A stretch of DNA of 64,000 nucleotides, taken from Clostridiaceae bacterium. Its GTDB lineage: Bacteria > Bacillota > Clostridia > Oscillospirales > Acutalibacteraceae. The DNA is taken from contig JAEDGF010000002.1 of assembly GCA_016297645.1 (NCBI GenBank), positions 1 to 64,000 on the forward strand, read 5' to 3'. Shown piece after piece: positions 17,957 to 27,186 of the stretch; within the stretch, counting starts at the first letter, position 1; each line of letters opens with the position of its first letter. A program made the position numbers and the translations under genes. The notes under the pieces are model-generated. The model was given only the letters and a program-made list of their open reading frames with translations. It did no database searches and was not told the DNA's origin.

Positions 17957-18982
17957 ATGAAAAAAAGTGATTTCTATTTTGATCTTCCCGAAGAATTGAT
18001 AGCACAGGAGCCTATCCCGGAGCGTGACCATTCGCGTTTGCTTGTTTTGGGGCGTAATACCGGCACTGTCGAGCATCACCGTTTCTATGAAATTGTCGAT
18101 TATCTGAACGAGGGTGATTGTCTTGTCCTGAATAATTCGAGAGTTCTCCCCGCACGCCTTTACGGAATCAAAGACGAAACGGGTGCAAAGGTGGAGTTTC
18201 TTCTTTTGAATAACTGCGGCGACGATGTGTGGGAATGCATTGCCGGTCCCGGTAAACGCGCAAAAGAAAATACCGAATTCACCTTCGGTGACGGAGTTAT
18301 GCGCGGAAAGGTCACTCGCGTACTCGAAAACGGCAACAGACTTGTGAAGTTTACCTACGACGGTATTTTTCTTGAAAGGCTCGAACAGATCGGTGAAATG
18401 CCGCTGCCGCACTACATTACTCATAAGCTTGACGACAAAGAAAGATATCAAACCGTTTATGCGAAATTGAACGGTTCGGCTGCCGCTCCGACTGCCGGAC
18501 TTCATTACACTCCCGAGCTTCTCGAAAAAATAAAAGCCAAGGGCGTAAAGATCGCTTACATTACTCTCCATGTCGGCATAGGAACCTTTCGCCCGGTTAA
18601 AACCGAAAATATAGAAGAGCATAATATGCATTATGAGAACTATTCAATTTCGCCAGAGGCAGCCGCTCTCATAAACGAGACAAAAAAGAACGGCGGAAGA
18701 ATCATCTGCAACGGCACTACCTGCTGTCGTACCCTTGAATCCGCTTGCGATGAAAACGGTTTTGTTAAGGCGTGCAGCAACTCTACGAACATTTTTATCT
18801 ATCCCGGGTATCACTTCAAGTGCATAGACGCGCTTATTACAAATTTTCATCTGCCCGAGAGTACGCTGATAATGCTTGTTTCAGCATTCTGCGGCAGAGA
18901 AAACACCCTTAACGCCTACAAGATCGCCATTGAAGAACGCTACCGCTTCTTCTCGTTCGGTGATGCAATGTTTATAGTGTAA
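17957..18982 (+). CDS. queA: tRNA preQ1(34) S-adenosylmethionine ribosyltransferase-isomerase
   Basis: Transfers the ribosyl part of SAM to preQ1 in tRNA to make epoxyqueuosine. The 341-residue protein opens with the family start [18 protein letters not shown] and has [10 protein letters not shown] and GLHYTPELL as further conserved blocks. ATG 17957 is preferred over the upstream TTG 17945 because GGAG lies 6 nt before it. No other queuosine gene is adjacent, so it may act on salvaged precursor or partner with distant genes. Confidence 0.95.
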   Translation: MKKSDFYFDLPEELIAQEPIPERDHSRLLVLGRNTGTVEHHRFYEIVDYLNEGDCLVLNNSRVLPARLYGIKDETGAKVEFLLLNNCGDDVWECIAGPGKRAKENTEFTFGDGVMRGKVTRVLENGNRLVKFTYDGIFLERLEQIGEMPLPHYITHKLDDKERYQTVYAKLNGSAAAPTAGLHYTPELLEKIKAKGVKIAYITLHVGIGTFRPVKTENIEEHNMHYENYSISPEAAALINETKKNGGRIICNGTTCCRTLESACDENGFVKACSNSTNIFIYPGYHFKCIDALITNFHLPESTLIMLVSAFCGRENTLNAYKIAIEERYRFFSFGDAMFIV

Positions 18983-19048
18983 ATTTTGTTTTTATGTCTT
19001 TGTTACTCGGGAAATTGCGTAACATGACTTTATAAACGAAGAAAAAAA

Positions 19049-19082
19049 CAGGAGGCTCCGATTTTGTCGGTTAACCTCCTGT
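19049..19082. terminator. Bidirectional terminator between queA and pncB
   Basis: ACAGGAGG pairs with CCTCCTGT; T-rich tails lie on both sides (ACTTTTTTC on plus, TTTTTTTCTTC on minus), serving the convergent queA and pncB. Confidence 0.8.
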
Positions 19083-19103
19083 ACTTTTTTCTGTACTGTT
19101 TTA

Positions 19104-20555
19104 TTATTTGTTTTGTAAGCACTCATCAATGAGATGCTGCTTTTTGTCCCAAAGCCTCTGGGTAAGATCGACATAGTAATTATGCGGATATTCGAATCTG
19201 ACGACTTCCTCCCACAAGGTGTCTATCTGTTCGGAGCAGTAACTTCTTATGGCTTTCGTATCGGGGGAGGAATAAACCAGCTTTCCGCCGGAGTAGACGG
19301 GAACGAGCAGACGGCGCGCAACAAAATTGTGAACCGTTTTGCGCTTCCATGTGTAGTCGGGGTCGAAAAGATCATAGGAGTTGACCTTGGACAGATCTTC
19401 GTCTTCGAGGGAGATAACATCCGCGATAGCTTTTCCGGTTTCACTGTCGAACAAGCGCCAAAGAAGCTTCGGACAAGGCGTTGTAATTTTTTGAACATTT
19501 TCGGATATTTTGATTTTCGGAACGATCTCGCCGTTCTTTTCAATCGCCGACAGCTTATACACACCTGCCATAACGGGGTTGGACGCGGAGGTGATAAGCC
19601 TTTCTCCTACGAGGAAGGAGTCAATACGGGCACCGTTTTGCAGCATATCCCTGATTATGTATTCATCGAGTGAATTCGACGCGTAAATATTGCAGTCGGG
19701 GAAACCGGCATCGTTGAGGACTCTGCGAATCTTCTTCGAAAGATATGCGAGGTCGCCGCTGTCGATACGGACACCCTTGGGGCGCTTGCCCATCGGGACG
19801 AGGACATCGTTGAATGCTTTTATCGCGTTGGGAAGCCCCTTATCCATTGTGTCGTATGTGTCAATTAGCAGAATGCAGTCGTCGGGGTAAGTTTCCGCAA
19901 ATTTGCAGAAGGCATCATATTCGCTGTCGAACATCTGAATCCATGTATGGCTCATTGAGCCGAACAGTGGTATCGAAAAGGTCTGGGAAGCGCCGACATT
20001 TGTTGTTGCGCAGCAGCCGCCGATATAAGCGCTTCTCGCTCCGTTCATGGCGGAAGAAATTCCGTGAGCGCGTCTTGCGCCGAATTCGATTACTTCGCGT
20101 CCCTGTGCGGCGCGGACGATTCTGTTTGCTTTTGTCGCGATAAGCGACTGATGATTGATAGACTGTAAAATTATGGTTTCAAGGAGCTGTGCCTGAATTA
20201 TCGGACCGCGAACCTTAACGACCGGTTCGTTTGCAAAAATGGGAGTGCCTTCGGGAACAGCCCATACATCGCATTCGAATTTGAACGACGCGAGGTAATT
20301 AAGAAAATCCTCGCTCAGCCCTTTTTGTCTTAAAAACTCGATCTCATCCTCGGAAAAACTGAGATTTTCGATATATTCGACGAACTGCTGGATTCCTGCC
20401 ATAATGCAGAAACCGCCCAAATCCTTTGAGGGTCGGTAAAACATATCGAACCACGCAACGGTGTTTCCGCTTCCGTTGGCAAGAAAACCGGCGGATTGAG
20501 CAAGCTCGTAAAAATCAAAAAGCATTTCGCACTTTTTTAACGATGAATTATTCAT
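19104..20555 (-). CDS. pncB: Nicotinate phosphoribosyltransferase
   Basis: Converts nicotinate and PRPP to nicotinate mononucleotide in NAD salvage. The product is about 483 residues. The start is set at ATG 20555 since GGAG lies 9 nt upstream; the ATG at 20564 has GGAG touching it. Family blocks include MFYRPSKDLGGFCIMAG near the N-terminus, EFGARRAHG, and the loop KGVRIDSGDLAYLSKK. Expressed alone from its own promoter at 20592-20620. Confidence 0.93.
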   Translation of the reverse strand: MNNSSLKKCEMLFDFYELAQSAGFLANGSGNTVAWFDMFYRPSKDLGGFCIMAGIQQFVEYIENLSFSEDEIEFLRQKGLSEDFLNYLASFKFECDVWAVPEGTPIFANEPVVKVRGPIIQAQLLETIILQSINHQSLIATKANRIVRAAQGREVIEFGARRAHGISSAMNGARSAYIGGCCATTNVGASQTFSIPLFGSMSHTWIQMFDSEYDAFCKFAETYPDDCILLIDTYDTMDKGLPNAIKAFNDVLVPMGKRPKGVRIDSGDLAYLSKKIRRVLNDAGFPDCNIYASNSLDEYIIRDMLQNGARIDSFLVGERLITSASNPVMAGVYKLSAIEKNGEIVPKIKISENVQKITTPCPKLLWRLFDSETGKAIADVISLEDEDLSKVNSYDLFDPDYTWKRKTVHNFVARRLLVPVYSGGKLVYSSPDTKAIRSYCSEQIDTLWEEVVRFEYPHNYYVDLTQRLWDKKQHLIDECLQNK

Positions 20556-20591
20556 TGCAGCCATCTCCGTTACTGTTATTTCATCTACTAT

Positions 20592-20620
20592 ATTTTACCA
20601 CAAAGGAGTCGGACAAGCAA
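20592..20620 (-). promoter_or_regulatory. Promoter of pncB
   Basis: Minus strand TTGCTT (20615-20620), 17 bp, TAAAAT (20592-20597). Confidence 0.6.
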
Positions 20621-20653
20621 CAGTAATTTGAAATAATATTGCTTAAATAGTTG

Positions 20654-20683
20654 TTGACAAAAAAGACAAAAGTATGATACTAT
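20654..20683 (+). promoter_or_regulatory. Promoter of the small XRE regulator
   Basis: TTGACA (20654-20659), 18 bp, TACTAT (20678-20683). It gives a leader of nearly 200 nt before the gene at 20882. In that leader ACGGC (20768-20772) can pair with GCCGT (20780-20784); alternatively GACGGCA (20767-20773) can pair with TGCCGTC (20814-20820), which is followed by GGATTTTT. Confidence 0.6.
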
Positions 20684-20881
20684 TTTGTTGGATTTGAGTA
20701 GAACTGCCGTTTTTACAACAAAAAAAAGATATCTGCGTATTTTTCGGCTGAAAAATGAAAGAGGCAGACGGCAACAAAAGCCGTGCTGTCGAAACGGGGA
20801 ATCGTTTGTCGGCTGCCGTCGGATTTTTGGAAAAATTGTTTTCGGCAGCTCTGTTTTAATCGTAAAAAGGGGGATATAAAA

Positions 20882-21133
20882 ATGAGATTACGGTCACAGG
20901 AGCTTGGCTCGCGCAACATCATAGGTGCGCGTGTTGAGCAAAAAAGAAAAGAACTCGGCTTGAAGCAGAAGGATCTGCTTGCGAGAATTCAGGTAAAGGG
21001 AATCGAGCTTAACTCCTCGGGGCTTTCAAAGCTCGAAGGGCAGATAAGAAGCGTCAGCGATTACGAGCTTCTTGCGCTCTCGGAAGCGCTCGGCGTGTCC
21101 GTCTTGTGGCTATTGGGGCTTGAAGACGACTGA
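20882..21133 (+). CDS. Small XRE-family DNA-binding protein
   Basis: An 83-residue single-domain helix-turn-helix protein. Residues about 15-75 form the XRE fold (IIGARVEQKRKELGLKQ, then SGLSKLEGQIRSV), and the C-terminus is WLLGLEDD. The ATG at 20882 follows AAGGGGG by about 8 nt. It has its own promoter and a long leader that can form alternative hairpins. Similar small proteins are common in Clostridia with no assigned target. It precedes a second XRE gene by 125 bp, but that spacer shows no obvious terminator. Confidence 0.8.
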   Translation: MRLRSQELGSRNIIGARVEQKRKELGLKQKDLLARIQVKGIELNSSGLSKLEGQIRSVSDYELLALSEALGVSVLWLLGLEDD

Positions 21134-21258
21134 GAAAATCGTTTTTCGGCTTAAAAAAGCGAAAGATTGTATTTCAACTGTTGCATTCACGCGTAAAAAG
21201 ATATATAATAATTCTGTCTGTTTTATTACGGGCAGATTTATTTTTTTGGTGGTAATTG

Positions 21259-21690
21259 ATGGTAAGGGATAAGCTGAAAAAAGCGCGTGCAACCAGCGGC
21301 TATACGCAAGATGAAATGGCTGCTATTCTCGGTGTTGACCGTTCGACATATTCGTACTACGAAACCGGCAGGACCGATATACCCGTAAAGGTACTCATGG
21401 CGGCAGCATCGGTTTTTGATATCGCGTTCGAATGGTTTATTACTCCCGATATGAAGCCGCTTAAACCCATTGAACAGTTTAACCCGGTTCTTAACAGCGT
21501 TAATATTTTTCTGCCCGAAACGCTTCCGAAGGACGCGGGGGATTCCGAAGGGGAATCCGGTGCCGCTCATTTTACGAGCGAAGAACGGATAATCATTGCC
21601 CGTTACCGCATACTGAAAGAAGCCGGGCGTGATAAGGAAATCGACAAATATATGAGCGACCTTGTTGCGGAAGAAATGGACAAGATTTAA
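21259..21690 (+). CDS. XRE-family regulator with C-terminal extension
   Basis: A 143-residue protein. The N-terminal 65 residues are an XRE helix-turn-helix (KARATSGYTQDEMAAILG then STYSYYETGRTDIP), followed by a proline-rich stretch and a charged helical C-terminus (ERIIIARYRILKEAGRDKE). The weak ribosome site GGTGGT suggests low expression. Its stop overlaps the start of the flavoprotein gene by one base, so regulator and enzyme are translationally coupled. Target unknown. Confidence 0.8.
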   Translation: MVRDKLKKARATSGYTQDEMAAILGVDRSTYSYYETGRTDIPVKVLMAAASVFDIAFEWFITPDMKPLKPIEQFNPVLNSVNIFLPETLPKDAGDSEGESGAAHFTSEERIIIARYRILKEAGRDKEIDKYMSDLVAEEMDKI

Positions 21691-22943
21691 TGAAAAAAAA
21701 TGCTTTGCCCGAGCTTGCCGTAATCGGCGGCGGAGCGTCCGGACTTGCGGCAGCGGTTTTTGCGGCAAAAATGGCGCGCGGAAAAATCAGAATAACCGTT
21801 TACGAGGCAAATCCCCGTATCGGCAAAAAGCTTCTTGTGACCGGAAACGGCAGGTGTAATTTTTCTAACCTGAATATGGATTCGTCGCATTTCAACGGTG
21901 ATGCGGTTCTCGCCGAAAATGCACTCAAACTTTTTTCGACGAATGATACCTTGGAGTTTTTCAAAGACGGCGGTGTGTTTTACAGGGCGGATAACGCAGG
22001 CAGGATATATCCGCTGTCAAATCAGGCGTCATCCGTACTTGATTTTTTCAGAGAAGAAACGCTTTTATCCGGAGTTTACATCGAAACTCAGTTCCCGGTT
22101 ACGGAAATTTCGGTAAAAAACGGAGGCTTTTTGATAAACGGCTGCAAAACGGCAGACGCCGTGATAGTTGCCTGCGGAGGAAAAGCAGCACCCGTGCACG
22201 GTAGCAACGGCGAGTTTTTTTCGGTTCTGAAAAAGCTCGGTATTTCCGTTACACCGCTTTATCCGGCGCTTACACCCATTTGTATCGACGGCTTTACAAA
22301 AGCGTTGAAGGGAATAAGAGCCGAAGGAACAATTACGATCCGTCAGGGCGGTAAGACGATAGCGTCCGACAGGGGAGAGCTTCAATTTACGGAATACGGT
22401 ATTTCGGGAATTCCGGCTATGCAGGTTTCGGGAAAAACTGCCACGGTGCTTTCCGAAAAAACGCCTGTTTTCGCATATGTGGACTGTGCCCCGTCCGTTT
22501 CAGCCGAAGAATTGAGGGAGTTTATTCTCCGCTCATTGAATACCCGTCCCGAAAAACCGGCGGAAATGCTTTTGTCGGGAATCATGCCGAAAAGGCTTTC
22601 GGTTTACCTCTTAGCTGAACTTTCGTTTAAGCCGGATAAACCTATCAAAACGATAAATCCCGGCGCCGTCGACAAAATTATTGCGGCGGTCAAGAATAAA
22701 AAATACAAAATTTCGGGCATAAAAGGCTTTGCGGACGCGCAGGTGACCTCCGGAGGTGTTCCCGCGTCGGAATTGAATGCAAATACGCTTGAACTGAAAA
22801 AAATAAAGAATATGTTTGTTTGCGGTGAAGCCGTCAATGTTGACGGCGAATGCGGCGGATACAATCTGCAATGGGCGTGGAGCAGCGCCTACACAGCCGC
22901 CGACGCAGCCGTAAAGGAGTTACTCTATGCTCAGAATAAATGA
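21690..22943 (+). CDS. HI0933/BaiN-family flavoprotein
   Basis: FAD-dependent oxidoreductase, 417 residues. The dinucleotide fold at the N-terminus has GGGASGLAA (13-21) and the family signature VTGNGRCNFSN. The C-terminus ends in GGYNLQWAWSSAYTAA, the second FAD contact in this family. Members are often labelled aminoacetone oxidase or BaiN, the latter linked to bile acid dehydroxylation, but most have no proven substrate. It is coupled to the XRE gene upstream and overlaps the next flavoprotein by 17 bp. Confidence 0.85.
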   Translation: MKKNALPELAVIGGGASGLAAAVFAAKMARGKIRITVYEANPRIGKKLLVTGNGRCNFSNLNMDSSHFNGDAVLAENALKLFSTNDTLEFFKDGGVFYRADNAGRIYPLSNQASSVLDFFREETLLSGVYIETQFPVTEISVKNGGFLINGCKTADAVIVACGGKAAPVHGSNGEFFSVLKKLGISVTPLYPALTPICIDGFTKALKGIRAEGTITIRQGGKTIASDRGELQFTEYGISGIPAMQVSGKTATVLSEKTPVFAYVDCAPSVSAEELREFILRSLNTRPEKPAEMLLSGIMPKRLSVYLLAELSFKPDKPIKTINPGAVDKIIAAVKNKKYKISGIKGFADAQVTSGGVPASELNANTLELKKIKNMFVCGEAVNVDGECGGYNLQWAWSSAYTAADAAVKELLYAQNK

Positions 22944-24534
22944 AATATCCGTTCCGCTCGGTACGGACGAAAAGCTGCTGAAAAAGGCGGCGGCGAAAGA
23001 AATCGGCGTTTTTGAGGGCGATATAACTTTTTTTGAAATCGCCAGGGAGTCGATAGATTCACGCAAAAAGAACAACATTAAAATGATATATTCCGTTAAT
23101 GTTGAACTGAACGGTGACGAAAATGCCGTAGCTGACCGATTTGCGTCAAACAAGGTCTGTACCTGCGAAAAATATAAATATGAAATGCACGAAAATAAAC
23201 GCGTGTCGCTGTTTCGTCCGGTCGTTGTCGGCTTCGGTCCTGCCGGAATGTTCTGCTCGCTCATTTTAGCCCGTGCGGGACTTAAACCTCTTGTTATCGA
23301 ACGCGGAAACGATGTTGATACTCGTACGCGCGATGTAAAGGGCTTTTGGAAGAACAGAATACTTAATACATCGTCTAATGTTCAATTCGGAGAGGGCGGC
23401 GCCGGTACTTTTTCGGACGGCAAGCTCACTACCGGAATAAAGGACGCAAGGTGCCGCTTTGTGCTTGAAACCTTCGCCCGTCACGGAGCTCCGGAGCAGA
23501 TACTTTATTCGTCACATCCTCATATCGGTACGGATAAGCTCGTCGGCGTTGTAAAAAGTATCAGACAAGAGATAATTTCACTCGGCGGCGAGGTAAGGTT
23601 TGCGTGCCGCCTTAAAGAGATATATGAAGCAAATTCTTATATTCACGGAATATGCTTTACAGATGAAAACGGTATCGACAACGATATCGAAACGGATTGT
23701 CTTGTCCTGTGTATAGGACATTCCGCCCGTGATACGGTTGAAATGCTCTATTCGCACGGGATAAAGATGGAGCAAAAGCCGTTTTCCGTCGGAGTGCGGA
23801 TAGAGCATCCTCAGGAGCTTATAAACAGAGCGCTTTTCGGGAAGGAATGGAATAATCCGCTTTTAGGCGCGGCAAACTATAAACTGGCGAATCACCCTCC
23901 GCACGGAAGGGGCGGTTATACTTTTTGTATGTGTCCCGGCGGAACGGTCGTTTGCGCTTCCTCCGAGGAAAACAGAGTTGTCGTTAACGGAATGAGCGAA
24001 TTTGCCCGTGACGGTGTAAACGCAAATTCCGCAATTCTGGTAGGTATTGAGCCGGAGCATTTTCCGACCGAGCATCCGTTGGCGGGAATTGCTTTGCAGC
24101 GCGATATCGAATCTGCCGCATTTGAACGCGGAGGAAGAGATTATACCGCGCCTGCCCAGCTCGTGGGTGATTTTCTTAAAAATAATCCGTCAAAAAAATT
24201 GGGAGCGGTTAAGCCCTCATGTACAACGGGAGTTTCGATGGGCGATATAAGAAAAGTCCTCCCCGTTCCCGTCACCGATTCCATTGCGCTTGCAATTTCG
24301 GCTTTTGATAAAAAGCTTGAAGGCTTTGCGCTCCCGGATGCCGTTCTCACCGCACCCGAAAGCAGAAGTTCCTCGCCGGTAAGGATTCTCCGTGATGAAT
24401 TCCGGCAGTCATCAATAAAAGGAATCTTCCCGTGCGGAGAGGGCGCAGGATATGCCGGCGGTATAGTTTCGGCGGCTGTTGACGGCATTCGCTCCGCGGA
24501 AGCGGTACTTGACGACTGCGTTGACGATTGCTGA
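22927..24534 (+). CDS. COG2509-type FAD-dependent dehydrogenase
   Basis: A 535-residue uncharacterised dehydrogenase. Residues 1-90 are an N-terminal alpha/beta domain; the FAD-binding motif GFGPAGMFCSLILARAG begins near 102, followed by QFGEGGAGTFSDGKLTTG, a strong family signature. The C-terminus has FPCGEGAGYAGGI. AAAGGAG inside the end of the upstream gene serves as ribosome site. The pairing of two different flavoproteins in overlapping genes suggests a joint redox role, which is inference. Confidence 0.85.
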   Translation: MLRINEISVPLGTDEKLLKKAAAKEIGVFEGDITFFEIARESIDSRKKNNIKMIYSVNVELNGDENAVADRFASNKVCTCEKYKYEMHENKRVSLFRPVVVGFGPAGMFCSLILARAGLKPLVIERGNDVDTRTRDVKGFWKNRILNTSSNVQFGEGGAGTFSDGKLTTGIKDARCRFVLETFARHGAPEQILYSSHPHIGTDKLVGVVKSIRQEIISLGGEVRFACRLKEIYEANSYIHGICFTDENGIDNDIETDCLVLCIGHSARDTVEMLYSHGIKMEQKPFSVGVRIEHPQELINRALFGKEWNNPLLGAANYKLANHPPHGRGGYTFCMCPGGTVVCASSEENRVVVNGMSEFARDGVNANSAILVGIEPEHFPTEHPLAGIALQRDIESAAFERGGRDYTAPAQLVGDFLKNNPSKKLGAVKPSCTTGVSMGDIRKVLPVPVTDSIALAISAFDKKLEGFALPDAVLTAPESRSSSPVRILRDEFRQSSIKGIFPCGEGAGYAGGIVSAAVDGIRSAEAVLDDCVDDC

Positions 24535-24574
24535 ATATCCGTTGATTCTCTCTCAATTCGAAAGGATACAGTTT

Positions 24575-25543
24575 ATGAATACTCTTGCTATTATTGTCCC
24601 TTGCTATAACGAGCAGGATGTTTTGAAGATGTTTTACGGTGAAATTACGAAAGTGGTTTCTTCCATTGCCGACAACTATTCGACAGAGCTTGTTTTTGTA
24701 GATGACGGCAGCACCGATAGGACTCTTGAAATTTTGAAAGAGCTTGCTTTGCGCGATCCTATTGTGAAGTACATTTCGTTTTCCCGCAATTTCGGAAAAG
24801 AGGCTGCCATGCTCGCCGGTATGAATTATGCCGTAAATGCTGATTATATCGCAATAATGGATGCCGATTTGCAGCATTCCCCCGATCTTATCCCCGTAAT
24901 GCTCAAAAGCGTTTCCGAGGAGGGCTATGATGTCGCTGCGGCAAGACGCTCCAACAGAGACGGAGAAAACAAGTTCAAGAGCTTTTTGTCCGCATCTTTC
25001 TACAAAGTAATAAATAAAATAAGCGAAACAAAAATAAGCGATTCAGCGCAGGATTTCAGAGTGATGAAAAACACCGTTGTGAAAGCAATTTTGTCTTTGC
25101 CCGAAAAAATCAGGTTTTCAAAGGGAATTTTCAGCTGGGTTGGCTTTAATGTTAAGTGGATCGATCACACGAACCGTGAACGCGCCGCCGGTCAGACGAA
25201 ATGGTCGCTTACAAAGCTCATGAAATACGCAATTGACGGCATTCTCGGCTTTACATCTCTGCCGCTCAGACTCAGCTTTGCTTTCAGTGCGCTGTTTGCT
25301 TTTTGCAGTCTGTTCGGTGTCATATATGCACTGGTGCGCAATATTATCAATCACGATTATATTTGCAGCATGCCTTTAACTCTCGCCGCAATCTTCTTTG
25401 TGGGTGCCGGGATATGTTTGAGTATAGGAATTCTCGGCGAATACACATCGAGAGCATACACGGAGGTTAAGGGCAGACCTCAATATATAATATCTCAGAC
25501 AAATACAAGAAATTTGTTTACAATAACAGAAGGAGCAGAATAA
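24575..25543 (+). CDS. Membrane glycosyltransferase family 2 (GtrB/DPM-like)
   Basis: A 322-residue enzyme that likely moves a sugar from a nucleotide donor to polyprenyl phosphate. The GT-A domain has IIVPCYNE, VDDGSTDRT and the DxD segment MDADLQHSPD. Two hydrophobic helices near the C-terminus (about 230-300) anchor it in the membrane. ATG 24575 follows GAAAGGA. A 1-bp gap separates it from the DUF1858 gene. Confidence 0.88.
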   Translation: MNTLAIIVPCYNEQDVLKMFYGEITKVVSSIADNYSTELVFVDDGSTDRTLEILKELALRDPIVKYISFSRNFGKEAAMLAGMNYAVNADYIAIMDADLQHSPDLIPVMLKSVSEEGYDVAAARRSNRDGENKFKSFLSASFYKVINKISETKISDSAQDFRVMKNTVVKAILSLPEKIRFSKGIFSWVGFNVKWIDHTNRERAAGQTKWSLTKLMKYAIDGILGFTSLPLRLSFAFSALFAFCSLFGVIYALVRNIINHDYICSMPLTLAAIFFVGAGICLSIGILGEYTSRAYTEVKGRPQYIISQTNTRNLFTITEGAE

Positions 25544-25544
25544 C

Positions 25545-25745
25545 ATGGTTGTAACAAAAGATACCAAAATCGGAACAATACTCGAAGCAGACGAGGGCGT
25601 TGCACCTTTCTTCCTCAACATGGGAATGCACTGCCTCGGTTGCCCCTCCGCGAGAAACGAAACGCTTGAACAGGCTTGCATGGTTCACGGCGTTGATGTC
25701 GACGATCTCTGCGAGGAGATCAACAACTATCTCGCAACAAAGTAA
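25545..25745 (+). CDS. DUF1858 redox-disulfide protein
   Basis: A 66-residue protein matching the DUF1858 family, named for its association with hybrid cluster proteins. The motif HCLGCPSA places Cys30 and Cys33 as a CxxC-type pair in a small alpha domain. A strong AAGGAG is present and codon use is clean, so it is probably well expressed. The stop overlaps the trmK start by one base. Its role beside a glycosyltransferase and a tRNA methylase is unclear. Confidence 0.85.
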   Translation: MVVTKDTKIGTILEADEGVAPFFLNMGMHCLGCPSARNETLEQACMVHGVDVDDLCEEINNYLATK

Positions 25746-26434
25746 TGCCGATACTCGGAACACGGCTTAAAAAAGCGTCCGAAATGGTTGTGGGCGGTAT
25801 CCCCCTGATAGATGTGGGTACCGACCACGCCTATCTTCCGGTTCACCTGATAAAGAGCGGTGTCGTGCCTTACGCTTATGCCGGCGATATCGGTGAAAAA
25901 CCTCTGAAAAATGCAGAGCTTGCGGTCACACGCTACGGGCTTAATGAAAAAATCAGGCTGTCGGTTTCCGACGGCTTAAAGGGTTTTAACTTTCAGTTTC
26001 CGGATAAGATAAATATTACGATTTGCGGAATGGGCGGAACGCTCATTGTAAAGATATTGTCCGAGTCGCGGGAAAAGGTCGCTCGTGACGGCGTTCACCT
26101 TGTATTGCAGCCGATGACGCATTCCGAGGATGTACGCAAATGGCTTTGCGAAAACGGTTTTTCCATTGTATCGGAGGATTGCGTACGCGACTGCGGAAGA
26201 ATATATTGTTGTATCTCTGCCGACTACACGGGAGAGAATGTAAGTTTTGATGAAGGTTTTTTCTATTTCGGTACGCTTACCAAGAACACCGAGGAACAGT
26301 CGGCGTTTATTTCGGCTCAGATCGGCAGAGTGCGTAAAAGGCTTGACGCAATTACCGAGGCGAGACTTTATCCCGACGAACAAAAGACACTTATTTCGAT
26401 TTGTGATTACTATGAAAGCAGGTACGGAGAATGA
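25745..26434 (+). CDS. trmK: tRNA (adenine(22)-N(1))-methyltransferase
   Basis: SAM-dependent methyltransferase that forms m1A22 in tRNA. The 229-residue protein opens with the family pattern GTRLKKASEMV, then the SAM motif DVGTDHAYLP (about 24-33) and CGMGGTLI. It overlaps the Nif3-like gene by 4 bp (ATGA); trmK and the Nif3-like gene are neighbours in many Bacillota. Confidence 0.93.
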   Translation: MPILGTRLKKASEMVVGGIPLIDVGTDHAYLPVHLIKSGVVPYAYAGDIGEKPLKNAELAVTRYGLNEKIRLSVSDGLKGFNFQFPDKINITICGMGGTLIVKILSESREKVARDGVHLVLQPMTHSEDVRKWLCENGFSIVSEDCVRDCGRIYCCISADYTGENVSFDEGFFYFGTLTKNTEEQSAFISAQIGRVRKRLDAITEARLYPDEQKTLISICDYYESRYGE

Positions 26435-27186
26435 CAGTTAAGGATGTTTATGATGCGATCGACAGCTTCGCGCCGTTTGAATCCCAAAGCGAATGGGACA
26501 ACGCCGGTATTCTGCTCGGCGATCCGAATCGGGAGGTAACAAAGGCGATAGTTGCGCTCGATGTTACCGAATACGAAATCGAAGCAGCGAAAAAAGCCGG
26601 TGCGCAGCTTATAATATCGCATCATCCGGCGATTTTTCACCCGGTTAAAAGCGTTCTTGCGTGCAGTGTGGCTTATGCCTCGATTTCGTCCGGACTGAGT
26701 GTTATTTCGGCTCATACAAATCTTGATAAAGCCCCCGGTGGAGTCAACGACTCGTTGTGTGAAGCTCTCGGCTTGACATATTCAAAGGTTCCGTTACCTG
26801 CGGCGTACGGTTTTCTCAATATTTGTACCGTCGACGGGCAGATGAGTACGGCGGAATTTGCAAAGCTCGTTTCGGACAGACTTTCTGCTGCGGTTTCGTA
26901 TTCCAAAGGCGCTGAAACCGTACATAAAATCGGTGTTTGTTCCGGTGCCGGCGCCGAGTTCGCCGAAGAAGCCCGTTTGCTCGGGTGCGACGCATTTTTA
27001 ACGGGGGATGCGTCTTATCACAATTTTGTCGATTGTGTTTCCCTCGGTATTTCACTTTTTGCGGCAGGACATTTTGAAACGGAAAACATTATTGTACCTG
27101 CGCTGATTAAAAAATTGACGGAGATTTTTTCCGAGGCTGATTTTATTCCTTCCGAAAGGCGCTCTCCGATCATAACGGTGGTATAA
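26431..27186 (+). CDS. Nif3-like dinuclear metal protein
   Basis: A 251-residue member of the Nif3/YqfO family, often annotated GTP cyclohydrolase 1 type 2. It carries the metal ligands ISHHPAIFHP (two His near 64) and the later GHFETEN segment with His and Glu. This is the short form, lacking the PII-like insert of YqfO. Activity in the cell is not settled for the family. It abuts rqcH with no gap. Confidence 0.9.
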   Translation: MTVKDVYDAIDSFAPFESQSEWDNAGILLGDPNREVTKAIVALDVTEYEIEAAKKAGAQLIISHHPAIFHPVKSVLACSVAYASISSGLSVISAHTNLDKAPGGVNDSLCEALGLTYSKVPLPAAYGFLNICTVDGQMSTAEFAKLVSDRLSAAVSYSKGAETVHKIGVCSGAGAEFAEEARLLGCDAFLTGDASYHNFVDCVSLGISLFAAGHFETENIIVPALIKKLTEIFSEADFIPSERRSPIITVV

